From Methanobrevibacter ruminantium (lineage in GTDB: Archaea > Methanobacteriota > Methanobacteria > Methanobacteriales > Methanobacteriaceae): a stretch of DNA of 34,729 bases. Made by a program: the position numbers and the translations under genes. The notes beneath the pieces were generated by a model. That model saw only the letters and a list, made by a program, of their open reading frames with translations. It had not been told where the DNA came from and searched no databases. Location: NCBI RefSeq assembly GCF_016294135.1, contig NZ_JAEDCO010000017.1, positions 1 to 34,729 of the forward strand. The letters run 5' to 3'. Shown here in pieces: positions 1 through 8,522 of the stretch; the first letter of the stretch is position 1, and each line of letters begins with the position of its first letter.

Positions 1-2
1 AC

Positions 3-968
3 ATAGCTATTCTAGACATCTGTGCAGGACTTGGTTACAATTCATCAGCAGCTATTGATGACTTCATTAAAAACAGTGATGGGACTACAAGACTGCATAT
101 AGACATGCTTGAAATATCCAAGCCAACCCTTGCAGCTGGATTGATGGTTCCTTCTCCAATAGAAGCTCATGACATCACCAAAAAGGCAATAGAGCAATCA
201 TTAATTGATTGTGAATATGCATCATTGGAACTTGAAAGCACAGAAATTCCATCCAATATTGACTTGAAGATTCATATTGATGATGCAAGGCAAGTCATAC
301 AAAAACTGCCTGATGCCACTTATGATGCAATATTTTTGGATCCTTTCAGCCAAAACATGTCTCCTGAATTGGTGTCCGTGGACTTTTTCAAGGAGTTTGG
401 AAGAGTGATTAAGGAAAATGGAATTGTCTGTACATATACTTCATCCGCTCCTGTAAGAATGGGTTTTATTGAAGCGGATTTTTATGTATCCTTAGGTCCA
501 ATCTTCGGACGTTTCCAAGGTGGAACATTGGCATCACCAAATCCTAAAAATCTTACCAAATCACTTCCAAAGAATGATGAGATAAAGATGGCATTGTCTG
601 ATGTTGGAATTCCATTTAGAGACCCAAATCTAAACTTATCCTCTAAAGAGATACTTGACAACAGGACTGAAGAAAGGCATAATGCTCGTCACAATACCAA
701 AATATCCTCTGCAGTCAAGACTCCAATATTCTTAGGCCAAGAGATGGATGATGAACCATTGAAGAGGAGAGTTGAGAGAAACCTAGTGAAGATGAACATT
801 CCAGGGGTTCTGTCAAAAGAGGCATTCTATATTGTAGAGCCTGAGAAAGATTATAAAGAGGAGTATTTGGAAGATAATAATACCCGAACTCGTGTTCTGG
901 AAATGATGAGCCGTTTGGATGAGATTAAAAATAAAGGGATCATGTCCATTATAGAAAATGGGGAATGA
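3..968 (+). CDS. MnmC-like SAM-dependent tRNA-modification methyltransferase, 5' end cut off
   Basis: The gene runs in from the left edge; the reading frame is open from base 3, so the first internal ATG at 105 is not the start. The first visible residues, LDICAGLGYNSSAA, are the glycine-rich SAM-binding motif I of a Rossmann methyltransferase. Further on, a FLDPF motif followed by NMSPEL and a TYTSSAPVR segment match the MnmC/DUF752 methyltransferase family, which in bacteria methylates the aminomethyl group at the tRNA wobble uridine. The C-terminal tail (about 70 residues, charged) is longer than the catalytic core needs. The stop is four bases before the ATG of the flavodoxin gene, so the two are probably co-transcribed. 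The family is clear; the exact tRNA substrate in archaea is an inference. Confidence 0.8.
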   Translation: MAILDICAGLGYNSSAAIDDFIKNSDGTTRLHIDMLEISKPTLAAGLMVPSPIEAHDITKKAIEQSLIDCEYASLELESTEIPSNIDLKIHIDDARQVIQKLPDATYDAIFLDPFSQNMSPELVSVDFFKEFGRVIKENGIVCTYTSSAPVRMGFIEADFYVSLGPIFGRFQGGTLASPNPKNLTKSLPKNDEIKMALSDVGIPFRDPNLNLSSKEILDNRTEERHNARHNTKISSAVKTPIFLGQEMDDEPLKRRVERNLVKMNIPGVLSKEAFYIVEPEKDYKEEYLEDNNTRTRVLEMMSRLDEIKNKGIMSIIENGE

Positions 969-972
969 AATC

Positions 973-1500
973 ATGAAAATAATCATTTATGCTTCACAAT
1001 ATGGATCAACAAAACAATATGCTGATGAGTTGTCTAAAAGAACTGGCATTGAAACTGTGGAATACACTGAGGTTATAGACATAAATCAGTATGATACAAT
1101 AGTTTATCTAGGACCTTTATATGCTGGAAGCATCATGGGTCTAAAAAAGACCCTAAATAAAATCAGGAATGTTCAAGATAAGAAACTTATCGTTGGATCC
1201 GTTGGATTGGCAGACCCTAATGATAAAAGGAATAGGGAAGAGATCATGAATGGAATAAAGGAACAGGTTCATGGATGCATTTATAATAAGGCAAGAGTAT
1301 ATTTCTTGAGAGGTGCAATAGATTACTCTAATCTTAATCTAAAGCACAAAACAATGATGGCTTTTATCCATAGGAAAGTAAAAGGAATGAATGAAGAGGA
1401 AAAGACTGCAGAAATAAATGCGGTTATTGAAACATATGGAAAAAATGTCAGTTATATTGATTTTGATGCTTTGAATCCAATAATCGATGAAATTCAATAG
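973..1500 (+). CDS. Small flavodoxin-domain protein
   Basis: A 175-residue protein starting MKIIIYASQYGSTKQYA, which is the FMN phosphate-binding loop of flavodoxins (T/S-x-x-G-x-T-like), followed by a YLGPLYAGSIMG segment matching the second flavin loop. It resembles the flavodoxin_5 group of single-domain electron carriers or protoporphyrinogen-oxidase-like flavodoxins. I prefer ATG 973 over the in-frame ATG 958: 958 lies inside the upstream gene, while 973 has a GGGG tract nine bases upstream and begins directly with the beta-strand typical of the fold. It lies immediately downstream of the MnmC-like gene and probably shares its transcript. The redox partner is unknown. The last 29 coding bases are repeated just after the stop codon. 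Confidence 0.8.
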   Translation: MKIIIYASQYGSTKQYADELSKRTGIETVEYTEVIDINQYDTIVYLGPLYAGSIMGLKKTLNKIRNVQDKKLIVGSVGLADPNDKRNREEIMNGIKEQVHGCIYNKARVYFLRGAIDYSNLNLKHKTMMAFIHRKVKGMNEEEKTAEINAVIETYGKNVSYIDFDALNPIIDEIQ

Positions 1501-1543
1501 GTATTTTGGATGCCTTGAATCCAATAATCGATGAAATTCAATA
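1471..1543 (+). repeat. Direct duplication of the 3' end of the flavodoxin gene
   Basis: A 29-base stretch at 1471-1499, ending at the stop codon, recurs exactly at 1515-1543, a period of 44 bases. The sequence just before each copy is also similar (GATGCT versus GATGCC). Since 44 is not a multiple of three and the second copy follows the TAG stop, the duplicate is not translated with the gene. It looks like a replication-slippage duplication. Confidence 0.9.
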
Positions 1544-1693
1544 ATCTATTTCATTAAAAAACTTTTTAAACTAATAAATTAATATAAGATATATAAATCT
1601 ATTTTTTTATATTTTTAAAAGATTTTAGCATATTTACCAATTTTAAGGATTTATTTAATTTACTTTTTATTATTTAGCAAGGATGAGAAAATC

Positions 1694-3694
1694 ATGTTTG
1701 AAATTAAAGCAAAAGATATGAGAGGGAGAGTGGGTGTCTTAAAGACAAAGCATGGAGATGTCAAGACACCAAACTTGATGCCTGTAATCCATCCAAGAAA
1801 ACAAACCATTAATGTTAAGGATTACGGTGCAGATATTGTAATCACAAACGCTTATTTGATTTATAAGGATGAGGACTTAAGCAAGAAGGCATTGGATGTC
1901 GGATTGCATGAGCTCATCAACTTTGATGGTCCGATCATGACTGATTCAGGTTCATTCCAATTGTCTGTCTATGGTGATGTAGACATTACAAACAAGGAAG
2001 TAATCGAGTTTCAGGAAGCTATTGGAACCGATATAGGAACTTCCCTTGACATTCCAACTGGTCCTTATGTAGATAGGGAAAAGGCTGAAGAAGACCTTGA
2101 AATTACAATTGAACGTGCAAAAGAGGCTATCAGTTATGTTAAGGATAACGATTATGAAATGAAAATTAACTCTGTTGTTCAAGGATCAACATATCCTGAT
2201 TTGCGTGAATACTGTGCAACTGAATTAACCAAGCTTGATGCAGACTTGTATCCAATTGGAGCAGTGGTTCCTCTTATGGAAATGTATCACTATAGGGATC
2301 TTGTTGATGTGGTAATGCATTCAGTTAAATGCTTGCCTGATTCCAAGGCACGTCATCTTATGGGTGCAGGACACCCTATGATCTTTGCCCTTTGTGTTGC
2401 AATGGGTTGTGACCTTTTCGATTCAGCAGCTTACATCTTGTATGCAGAAGGAGACAGGTTCCTCACTACAAGAGGTACAATCAAGCTTGAGAACATGACA
2501 GAAATGCCTTGTTCCTGTGAAGTCTGTTGCAAATACACTCCAGATGACTTAAGGGCAATGCCTAAGGAAGAAAGAGTGAAACTTATAGCTCAACATAACC
2601 TTCATGTAAGCTTTGCAGAACTTAGGCTTATCCGTCAAGCCATTGCTGAAGGAAGCTTGATGGAACTTGTAGAGGAACGTTGCAGAGCTCACCCTATGCT
2701 TCTTGATGCAGTGAGACATTTAGGTGAGTACAGTGAAGACTTGGAAAAGTATGACCCTAGAAGCAAGAAGTCTGCATTTTTCTACACTGGTCCTGAATCA
2801 TTGAAGAGAGCAGAGGTTACAAGACACTTAAAGCAATTGGAAAATATGGACAAAAAGAAAAGCCTTGTTGTCCTTCCAGCTTATAGAAAACCTTACAGCA
2901 AGTACTTGTCAAACAGCTTTAAGGAATTCCTTGTTTATGCAAAGGATGAATCCAAAGGTGAAGATGATCCTTGCATAATTGACAATAAGGAAACTGATTT
3001 CGCTGTTTTGGACATTCCATTCTGCTTGATTCCACTTGAATTGGATGAGGTTTATCCTTTAAGTCAAAGTGATGCCCCTAAGATTCATGACAAGATTGCT
3101 GTTGAGTTTGTAAGAGACTTTTTAGTTGATTTTGCAGAAAATTATGATAATGTATTGATTCATCCTAAGGTCTTGGATGAGCTTGAACTTGATTTCATTG
3201 AAGAATACCCACATCCTGAAGAAATCAAGTTTGAAAAGGATGACATCAAGAAATTAAAGGCAATCGCTGATTATCAGTTCGGCCATGGCGCTGGAGATGC
3301 ATTATTCACTGGAAAGATCAAGATTGAAAAGAGTAAAAAGACAGGTAAGATTAGACATGTCTTTGATAAGAATCAAAATATTGTAAATATGAGAGCTTCT
3401 GACAGCTTTTTGATATTATCCAAGTTAGGTGCAAAAAGACTTGCAACCCTTGATGGAATGAGAAACAAGGTAATGATTGACAATAGCGTTGAATCCTTTG
3501 CTCGTGATGGAAAAAGCGTTTTTGCAAAATTCATAATTGATTGTGATGAAAACATAAGATCAAATGATGAAGTCTTGATTGTAAACGAGGAAGGAGAGCT
3601 ATTGGCATTCGGTAAAGCTCTTTTAAATCACAAGGAGATGCTGGACTTCAAGACAGGTCAAGCAATCAAAACAAGAAAAGGATTTAAAAAATAA
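1694..3694 (+). CDS. tgtA: Archaeosine tRNA-guanine(15) transglycosylase (arcTGT)
   Basis: A 666-residue enzyme that exchanges guanine 15 in the D-loop of archaeal tRNAs for preQ0, the first step to archaeosine. The N-terminal catalytic barrel shows the DSGSFQ active-site motif at residues 84-89 and the nucleophile Asp243 in a FDSAAYILYA context. A structural zinc site of form CxCxxC is at Cys273, Cys275 and Cys278, with His301 at the expected spacing. The C-terminal third carries the linker domains and a PUA RNA-binding domain from about residue 590, as expected for the full-length archaeal enzyme. ATG 1694 is preceded by a GGATGAG ribosome-binding site. It is flanked by AT-rich gaps and appears monocistronic. 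Identification is near certain. Confidence 0.97.
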   Translation: MFEIKAKDMRGRVGVLKTKHGDVKTPNLMPVIHPRKQTINVKDYGADIVITNAYLIYKDEDLSKKALDVGLHELINFDGPIMTDSGSFQLSVYGDVDITNKEVIEFQEAIGTDIGTSLDIPTGPYVDREKAEEDLEITIERAKEAISYVKDNDYEMKINSVVQGSTYPDLREYCATELTKLDADLYPIGAVVPLMEMYHYRDLVDVVMHSVKCLPDSKARHLMGAGHPMIFALCVAMGCDLFDSAAYILYAEGDRFLTTRGTIKLENMTEMPCSCEVCCKYTPDDLRAMPKEERVKLIAQHNLHVSFAELRLIRQAIAEGSLMELVEERCRAHPMLLDAVRHLGEYSEDLEKYDPRSKKSAFFYTGPESLKRAEVTRHLKQLENMDKKKSLVVLPAYRKPYSKYLSNSFKEFLVYAKDESKGEDDPCIIDNKETDFAVLDIPFCLIPLELDEVYPLSQSDAPKIHDKIAVEFVRDFLVDFAENYDNVLIHPKVLDELELDFIEEYPHPEEIKFEKDDIKKLKAIADYQFGHGAGDALFTGKIKIEKSKKTGKIRHVFDKNQNIVNMRASDSFLILSKLGAKRLATLDGMRNKVMIDNSVESFARDGKSVFAKFIIDCDENIRSNDEVLIVNEEGELLAFGKALLNHKEMLDFKTGQAIKTRKGFKK

Positions 3695-3785
3695 AAATTA
3701 TTATATATTCTAATTTATAGAGTATAATTAAATAAAATTCAAAAAAATATGATTATTGTTTTAATAAAATTTTAGAGGAAATATT

Positions 3786-4130
3786 ATGATACCTGGTATG
3801 AACCCAAAGCAATTAAAGAACATGCAAAGACAAATGAAGAAAATGGGTATGGACATGAAGGAAATTGAAGGTGTCCAAGAAGTTATTATTCGTTGTGATG
3901 ATAAGGATTTAATCATTTCACCTGCAGATGTAAGCTTAATGACTGTTATGGGTCAAGAAACCTATCAAGTCACTGGAACTGCAGTTGAAGTTGAAAAAGA
4001 AATTGAAATTCCACAAGAAGACATTGAAATGGTTGCTAACACTGCTGGTGTAAGTGCTGCAGATGCTGAAGAAGCATTAAGAGAAACTGGTGGAGATTTA
4101 GCAGAAGCTATTTTAAAATTAAATAGTTAA
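3786..4130 (+). CDS. nac: Nascent polypeptide-associated complex protein (archaeal NAC)
   Basis: A 114-residue protein with the archaeal NAC layout: a Met-rich N-terminus (MIPGMNPKQLKNMQRQMKK), a NAC beta-domain at about residues 35-75, and a C-terminal UBA domain with DAEEALRETGGDLAEAI near residues 93-110. Archaeal NAC forms a homodimer and binds nascent chains at the ribosome exit tunnel. Length is normal for the family. The start is preceded by a GAGGA ribosome-binding site about seven bases upstream. It lies 91 bases after tgtA in the same direction, with an intervening T/A-rich gap that could hold its own promoter. Confidence 0.96.
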   Translation: MIPGMNPKQLKNMQRQMKKMGMDMKEIEGVQEVIIRCDDKDLIISPADVSLMTVMGQETYQVTGTAVEVEKEIEIPQEDIEMVANTAGVSAADAEEALRETGGDLAEAILKLNS

Positions 4131-4279
4131 TAAATTTCAATTTTCCAATTCATTTTCTATTTTTTTAATTTTTCTTTTTTAATTCTTTATTAATTCTTTT
4201 TTTAATTATTTCTATTTTTGAGTTTCACTATTTTTTTAAAAGCCTTTTACTTTTTTATAACTTAACTATATTAATTATT

Positions 4280-4291
4280 AAATATAAATAC
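4280..4291 (+). promoter_or_regulatory. Likely TATA box for the YhgE/Pip gene
   Basis: AAATATAAATAC lies about 65-75 bases upstream of the ATG at 4355, preceded by an A/T-rich segment. It fits an archaeal TATA element, but in such AT-rich sequence the call is by position and pattern only. Confidence 0.35.
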
Positions 4292-4354
4292 TACTAAGTA
4301 CATAAAATTTAATAGATTATACAGATTTTTTTTTATAAAATTGTGAGGTTAAAT

Positions 4355-6163
4355 ATGAGAGAATTAAATTTAGGAAGTGGGCTAGGTAATGTACATGAAC
4401 TTCTTAAGAAGGATTTTAGGGATGTATTCACTAAAAATCCAATTGTTGTCTTGACATTGCTTGCCATTATAATTTTACCTTCTTTATATGCTCTTATAAA
4501 CATTCAAGCTTGTTGGGATCCTTACGACAATACCGGAAATCTTGAGTTTGCAGTTGCAAATTTGGATAAAGGTGCAACATTTGATGGTGAAAAAATTAAT
4601 GTAGGGGACCAACTGGAAGATGAATTGAAAAGAAATGATGATTTCTATTGGACATTTGTAAGTGAAGATGAACTGCGGGAGGGGGTTAATAATGGAACGT
4701 ATTATGCTGGAATTGTCATTCCAAAAAATTTCAGCAGTTCAATCAAATCAATTACCTCTGATGACCCTCATTCTGCAGAATTGGAATATATTGTTAATAG
4801 AAAATCCAATCCAATGGCTTCTAAATTAAGTGATTCTGCAGCAAGGGCGGTTTACAATAAGGTCAATGCAAAGATTGTCCAATTCATTAATGTTGCTGCA
4901 TATGAAAAATTGGGAGACTTGCAGTCTGCACTTGCATCAGGGGCAAGTCAAATGTCATCTGGTGCTGGACAATTAAGTGCAGGTGCTTCAAAAGTCCAAT
5001 CTGGGGCTTCCCAAGTTAAATCTGGAGCAAATGATTTGAAAAAAGGAGCTAATGATCTTTCTGCAGGTTCTTCTCAAGTCAAAGATGGCTCTTCACAGAT
5101 TTCATCATCTGCAAATCAGATTTCTGCTGGTTCATCTCAAGTGCAGGAATCTGCAAAGCAATTAGACAGTTCTGTTGATGAAAGTTCATTGCCTGATCAG
5201 ATTAAGCCAGTTGTGCATGGTTCTAAGGAATTGGCTAATGCAAGTTCTGATTTGGCTGGGGCTTCAAGCAATCTTGCACAGGGCTCTTCAAAATTAGCAA
5301 ATGGTTCAGTTGATTTGGCTAATGGTGCTTCCAGTGTTGCAACTGGTGGTTCTCAATTGGCGGATGGTTCTGTAAGCTTGGCTGCAGGTTCTGCATTGCT
5401 TGCTAATGGTGCTTCTTCTGCATTGTATTCCGCTTCAAGCGGTCTTGCAGGTGCAGCAGATTCTCTTTCAAGTATAACCGGTGTGAATGAAAGTGAAGTG
5501 GGAGAGTATATTTATTCTCCAGTTGTCTTAAAGGAAAATGAATTATATGCTGTTCCAGATTATGGTTCTGAAGTCGCTCCGTTCTATTTGGTTTTATCCA
5601 TGTGGGTAGGGGCAATAATTACTTGTGTGATGCTTAGGACCGGCCAGTCAACAGGAACCAAATACACTCCTTCTGAAATGTACTTTGGTAAGCTATTGAT
5701 TTTCTTGGTTATGGCAGTTTTAGAAACTACAGTGACTCTTATCGGTGCATTTATATTGGGAATCAAAATGACCAATCCGTTGCTATTTGTGCTTTCGGCT
5801 TATTTCATTGCCTTGATATTCATGCTGATTTGTTATTCCTTGATTTCTGCATTAGGTCATATTGGAAAAGGATTAGCTGTAATTTGGCTTGTATTCCAAA
5901 TTTCAGGTACTGGAGGTATTTATCCTATTCAATTGATGGGGGAATTCCTTCAAGTGGTCAGTCCATATATGCCAATGACTCATGGAATCACTTTGCTTAG
6001 GGAAACTGCATTAGGATTGATTTGGTCTAATTACATTCCATCATTCTTGATATTGATTGCTATGGGTGCTATAACATTGGTATTAGCATTGGTAGTGAAA
6101 ATGTTTGCAGATAAAAGAGCGCATTGGTTTGAAGAAAAATTAAATGAAACTGACTTGTTCTAA
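4355..6163 (+). CDS. YhgE/Pip-family membrane protein with xxxLxxG heptad repeats
   Basis: A 602-residue integral membrane protein of the YhgE/Pip (phage infection protein) family, related to ABC-2 type exporters. One N-terminal membrane helix (about residues 28-50) is followed by an extracytoplasmic domain. A long stretch (about residues 195-365) is built from heptads of the form xxxLxxG or xxxVxxG, such as GQLSAGASKVQSGASQ, typical of this family. The C-terminus holds about five further membrane helices. I prefer ATG 4355 to the in-frame GTG 4343 because GAGGT at 4347-4351 sits at ribosome-binding distance from 4355. Bacterial members serve as a phage receptor (Lactococcus Pip) or are linked to type VII secretion; the substrate in archaea is unknown. 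It is apparently a single-gene unit. Confidence 0.88.
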   Translation: MRELNLGSGLGNVHELLKKDFRDVFTKNPIVVLTLLAIIILPSLYALINIQACWDPYDNTGNLEFAVANLDKGATFDGEKINVGDQLEDELKRNDDFYWTFVSEDELREGVNNGTYYAGIVIPKNFSSSIKSITSDDPHSAELEYIVNRKSNPMASKLSDSAARAVYNKVNAKIVQFINVAAYEKLGDLQSALASGASQMSSGAGQLSAGASKVQSGASQVKSGANDLKKGANDLSAGSSQVKDGSSQISSSANQISAGSSQVQESAKQLDSSVDESSLPDQIKPVVHGSKELANASSDLAGASSNLAQGSSKLANGSVDLANGASSVATGGSQLADGSVSLAAGSALLANGASSALYSASSGLAGAADSLSSITGVNESEVGEYIYSPVVLKENELYAVPDYGSEVAPFYLVLSMWVGAIITCVMLRTGQSTGTKYTPSEMYFGKLLIFLVMAVLETTVTLIGAFILGIKMTNPLLFVLSAYFIALIFMLICYSLISALGHIGKGLAVIWLVFQISGTGGIYPIQLMGEFLQVVSPYMPMTHGITLLRETALGLIWSNYIPSFLILIAMGAITLVLALVVKMFADKRAHWFEEKLNETDLF

Positions 6164-6280
6164 CTAGTCATTTTTATTTATTTTTTTTATTTTATTTTTT
6201 AAAAGAAGAGTTACTATTGTCTATTTTTTTTATTAAAAAGAGTTTATTTTTAAAAAAGAGTTTAAAAAGAGCTAAATTTA

Positions 6281-7192
6281 CTATTTTTTAAGATATGTTT
6301 TATTCATTTCATCATTAACTTCATCATATCTACTTAATAATGTTTTGATTAATGCTTTGCTAATCTTATTGAATTTTTTATCCAATAAATCCACTCCCTC
6401 TTGAGTGATTCCTCCTTTAGTGGCCACCTTATTGATTATGTCTTCATTGGATAATCCTTGGTCGTCCTTTAGCATTGCAGTTCCAATCACTGTCTTTAAG
6501 ATCATATCCTCTATTTCATCTTGGGATATGTTTGATGATTCGCTGCAAGTTTGAGTAAACTTCTTAATCATCATTGCAATGAATGCAGGTCCGCAACTGC
6601 TGATTATTGTACTAATTTCTAATTCATTATCGCTTGGGTCGAGATTGTTTTCCTCTTCATTGAAGTAAATTGGATTGTCAATTCTCCTAACGTAACTGAA
6701 TTCATTGAAAAGGTCTTCAACAAAGAGTCTTTCCTGAAGTTCAACTTTGGAATTGTGCTTAACGAGTGTAACTCCTTTTCTTCTTGCCAGTGAACTTATT
6801 GAGTTATTTGAAGTTACTGTAGAAGCTAAAGTAGGAATGACTAGACTTAACTTTCCATCAAAATACTGTTTGATGTGATTGAAGTTAAGTCCTGAACAGG
6901 TGTATATGATGTGTGTGCTTTCATTGAGGAAAGGTTTGATTTCTTCTATGATTTCCTTAAATTGAGGAGTTTTGACGGAAATAAGGATTTTTTGACATTG
7001 TGTTGCGACTTCTTTGTTATCTGAAGTAATGCTTAAATTTTCTTCTGGATATTCTTCAATTAAACTTTCAAATTTATTAAGGTGTCTATTTGAAACAATT
7101 AATTCTTCGTCATCTAATAGTAAATTAAGCTTTAGTATGTTATTTACTATCATTGAACCCATATTTCCGTATCCGATAACTCCTATTTTCAT
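6281..7192 (-). CDS. Pyrroline-5-carboxylate reductase family protein (ProC-like)
   Basis: A 303-residue NAD(P)-dependent oxidoreductase. The N-terminus MKIGVIGYGNMG carries the GxGxxG dinucleotide-binding loop (Gly7, Gly9, Gly12). The C-terminal half has SSCGPAFI at 198-205, matching the SGSGPAY helix motif of ProC, and a VATKGGITQEGV segment resembling its VTSPGGTT active-site loop. ProC reduces pyrroline-5-carboxylate to proline. The protein is about 30 residues longer than typical ProC, with an acidic insert near residues 165-190, and the substitutions in both motifs mean a different substrate is possible. An AAGGGA ribosome-binding site precedes the start. It lies on the minus strand with a 332-base gap upstream. 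Confidence 0.75.
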   Translation of the reverse strand: MKIGVIGYGNMGSMIVNNILKLNLLLDDEELIVSNRHLNKFESLIEEYPEENLSITSDNKEVATQCQKILISVKTPQFKEIIEEIKPFLNESTHIIYTCSGLNFNHIKQYFDGKLSLVIPTLASTVTSNNSISSLARRKGVTLVKHNSKVELQERLFVEDLFNEFSYVRRIDNPIYFNEEENNLDPSDNELEISTIISSCGPAFIAMMIKKFTQTCSESSNISQDEIEDMILKTVIGTAMLKDDQGLSNEDIINKVATKGGITQEGVDLLDKKFNKISKALIKTLLSRYDEVNDEMNKTYLKK

Positions 7193-7313
7193 AGTTTCCC
7201 TTTCACTATGTGTTTTTTTAATTAGGATCTTAAATTTCTTTTTCCGAAATTATGCATATTATGGATTTTAAGAAAAGTCAAATCGTAATTAAAAAAATTT
7301 ATTAAAACTATAC

Positions 7314-7346
7314 AGTTATAAAATAATTCTAAAATTATTTATAACT
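7314..7346. repeat. Near-perfect inverted repeat upstream of the ProC-like gene
   Basis: The 332-base gap 7193-7524 contains no convincing gene. It holds an imperfect palindrome whose arms begin AGTTATAAAATAATT and end AATTATTTATAACT, 14 to 15 bases each with one bulged A and a four-base centre. It lies about 120 bases upstream of the minus-strand ProC-like start and could be an operator or a promoter element. The composition is purely A/T-biased, so chance is a real alternative. Confidence 0.4.
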
Positions 7347-7524
7347 AATATAATTTATTATTTAACTTATTAATAAACTTTATAGTTTTATTTTCGGATT
7401 TAAAGGGTTTATTCAACTTTATTTTAGAGTTATTAAACTATAATTTAGTTAAATGTAATTTAGATTATATCAAGTGGTTTTAAGGTTTTAATTAGTAGTG
7501 ATGTTTTTTAAAGTGGATTCGAAA

Positions 7525-8376
7525 TTATTCAATGATGTTTATTTTTGAATTCTCTTCGATATGGTTGTCTTTAATGAAATTGCTGATTATGGTGTTGAAC
7601 AATTCATTATCAATTATGTTCCAAAGGTGGTTTCCTCTTACGATTTCCACTAACTTGGCATTAGTTAATGTGTTTTTCAAGTCTATTGCTGACTTTGTAC
7701 AGTTCAAGTCTTCCTTAGTTCCATAGATTATTAGGACATTTTCCTTTTCAATGATGTCTTCATTGTCCTTTAGGCTTCCAGGAATTGTGTAATTCAATGA
7801 TTCGAAAGCTATTTTCCTTTCTTCACTAACTGATCTCTCTAAGATTCTTTCAACATCATTGTAATGTTCCTTTTTGATTCCAAAATATCTCAAATATGCC
7901 TTTGTTATGAAAATGTCTGATTTTTCATTTAGGTATTCTGATTGGGCCTTTGCGAGTCCATTTGCAATGCTATCGGATTCGCTTTCCTTATAGTCTGCTA
8001 TTTCAAGTCCAGATAATATGAGATTGCCTATCATTTGTGGATTTTCATTAAGTATTTCAATAGCTATTGATCCGCCGATGCCTAAAGCTACAATATTTGC
8101 TTTTTCAATGCCCTTATTGATGATAATATAATTTATGAATTCAGATATTTCAATAGATGATTTTTCTATGCTGAATTCCTCTTCTGAAATGCTTTCTCCA
8201 TGATTTGGCAAATCAAGGAATATGCAGTGGAATCCCTTGAAGTGTTTATCATAATCTTCCTTTTGCCTTTTCCAAATCCATTTGTCTAATAATTTGGTAT
8301 GCAAAAACAGTATTGTTTCACTGTTTTCCTCTCCAATCCCTTCATAAGCCAAATTATTGAAATGTCTTAAATTCAT
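7525..8376 (-). CDS. Alpha/beta-hydrolase-fold protein lacking the usual nucleophile serine
   Basis: A 283-residue protein with the alpha/beta-hydrolase outline: a strand ending FLHT (residues 23-26, where HG usually forms the oxyanion hole), the DLPNHGES loop at 55-62, a nucleophile-elbow region ALGIGGS at 97-103, a late acidic residue in YGTKED (218-223), and a conserved-looking histidine at 250 (GNHLW). In active members the elbow reads G-x-S-x-G; here the serine position is Gly99, encoded GGC, one transition away from a serine codon. The protein may therefore be a non-catalytic member, use a different residue, or be recently inactivated. It has a weak ribosome-binding site. It is in the same orientation as the ProC-like gene but 332 bases away. 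The function is unknown. Confidence 0.72.
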   Translation of the reverse strand: MNLRHFNNLAYEGIGEENSETILFLHTKLLDKWIWKRQKEDYDKHFKGFHCIFLDLPNHGESISEEEFSIEKSSIEISEFINYIIINKGIEKANIVALGIGGSIAIEILNENPQMIGNLILSGLEIADYKESESDSIANGLAKAQSEYLNEKSDIFITKAYLRYFGIKKEHYNDVERILERSVSEERKIAFESLNYTIPGSLKDNEDIIEKENVLIIYGTKEDLNCTKSAIDLKNTLTNAKLVEIVRGNHLWNIIDNELFNTIISNFIKDNHIEENSKINIIE

Positions 8377-8436
8377 TATATCATCATTTTAATTTTAATA
8401 TTAACTTGATTAACTAGTTGCTCTACTGTCGAACAA

Positions 8437-8450
8437 AACATATATATTTA
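8437..8450 (+). promoter_or_regulatory. TATA box of the F420H2 oxidase gene
   Basis: AACATATATATTTA follows a GAACAAA stretch that suits a BRE element. It lies about 75-85 bases upstream of the ATG at 8523, giving a leader of about 50 bases. The short gap from 8377 must also hold the divergent minus-strand hydrolase promoter. Confidence 0.5.
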
Positions 8451-8522
8451 TTAATGTTAATGATTATATATTATATTAATTCTTATTATAATTTTTTAAT
8501 CTAAAAAAGGATTAGTGATAAA

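Noticed and set aside
5403..5775. Minus-strand frames within the YhgE/Pip gene
   Set aside because: They are shadows of the repetitive coding strand with no start signals.
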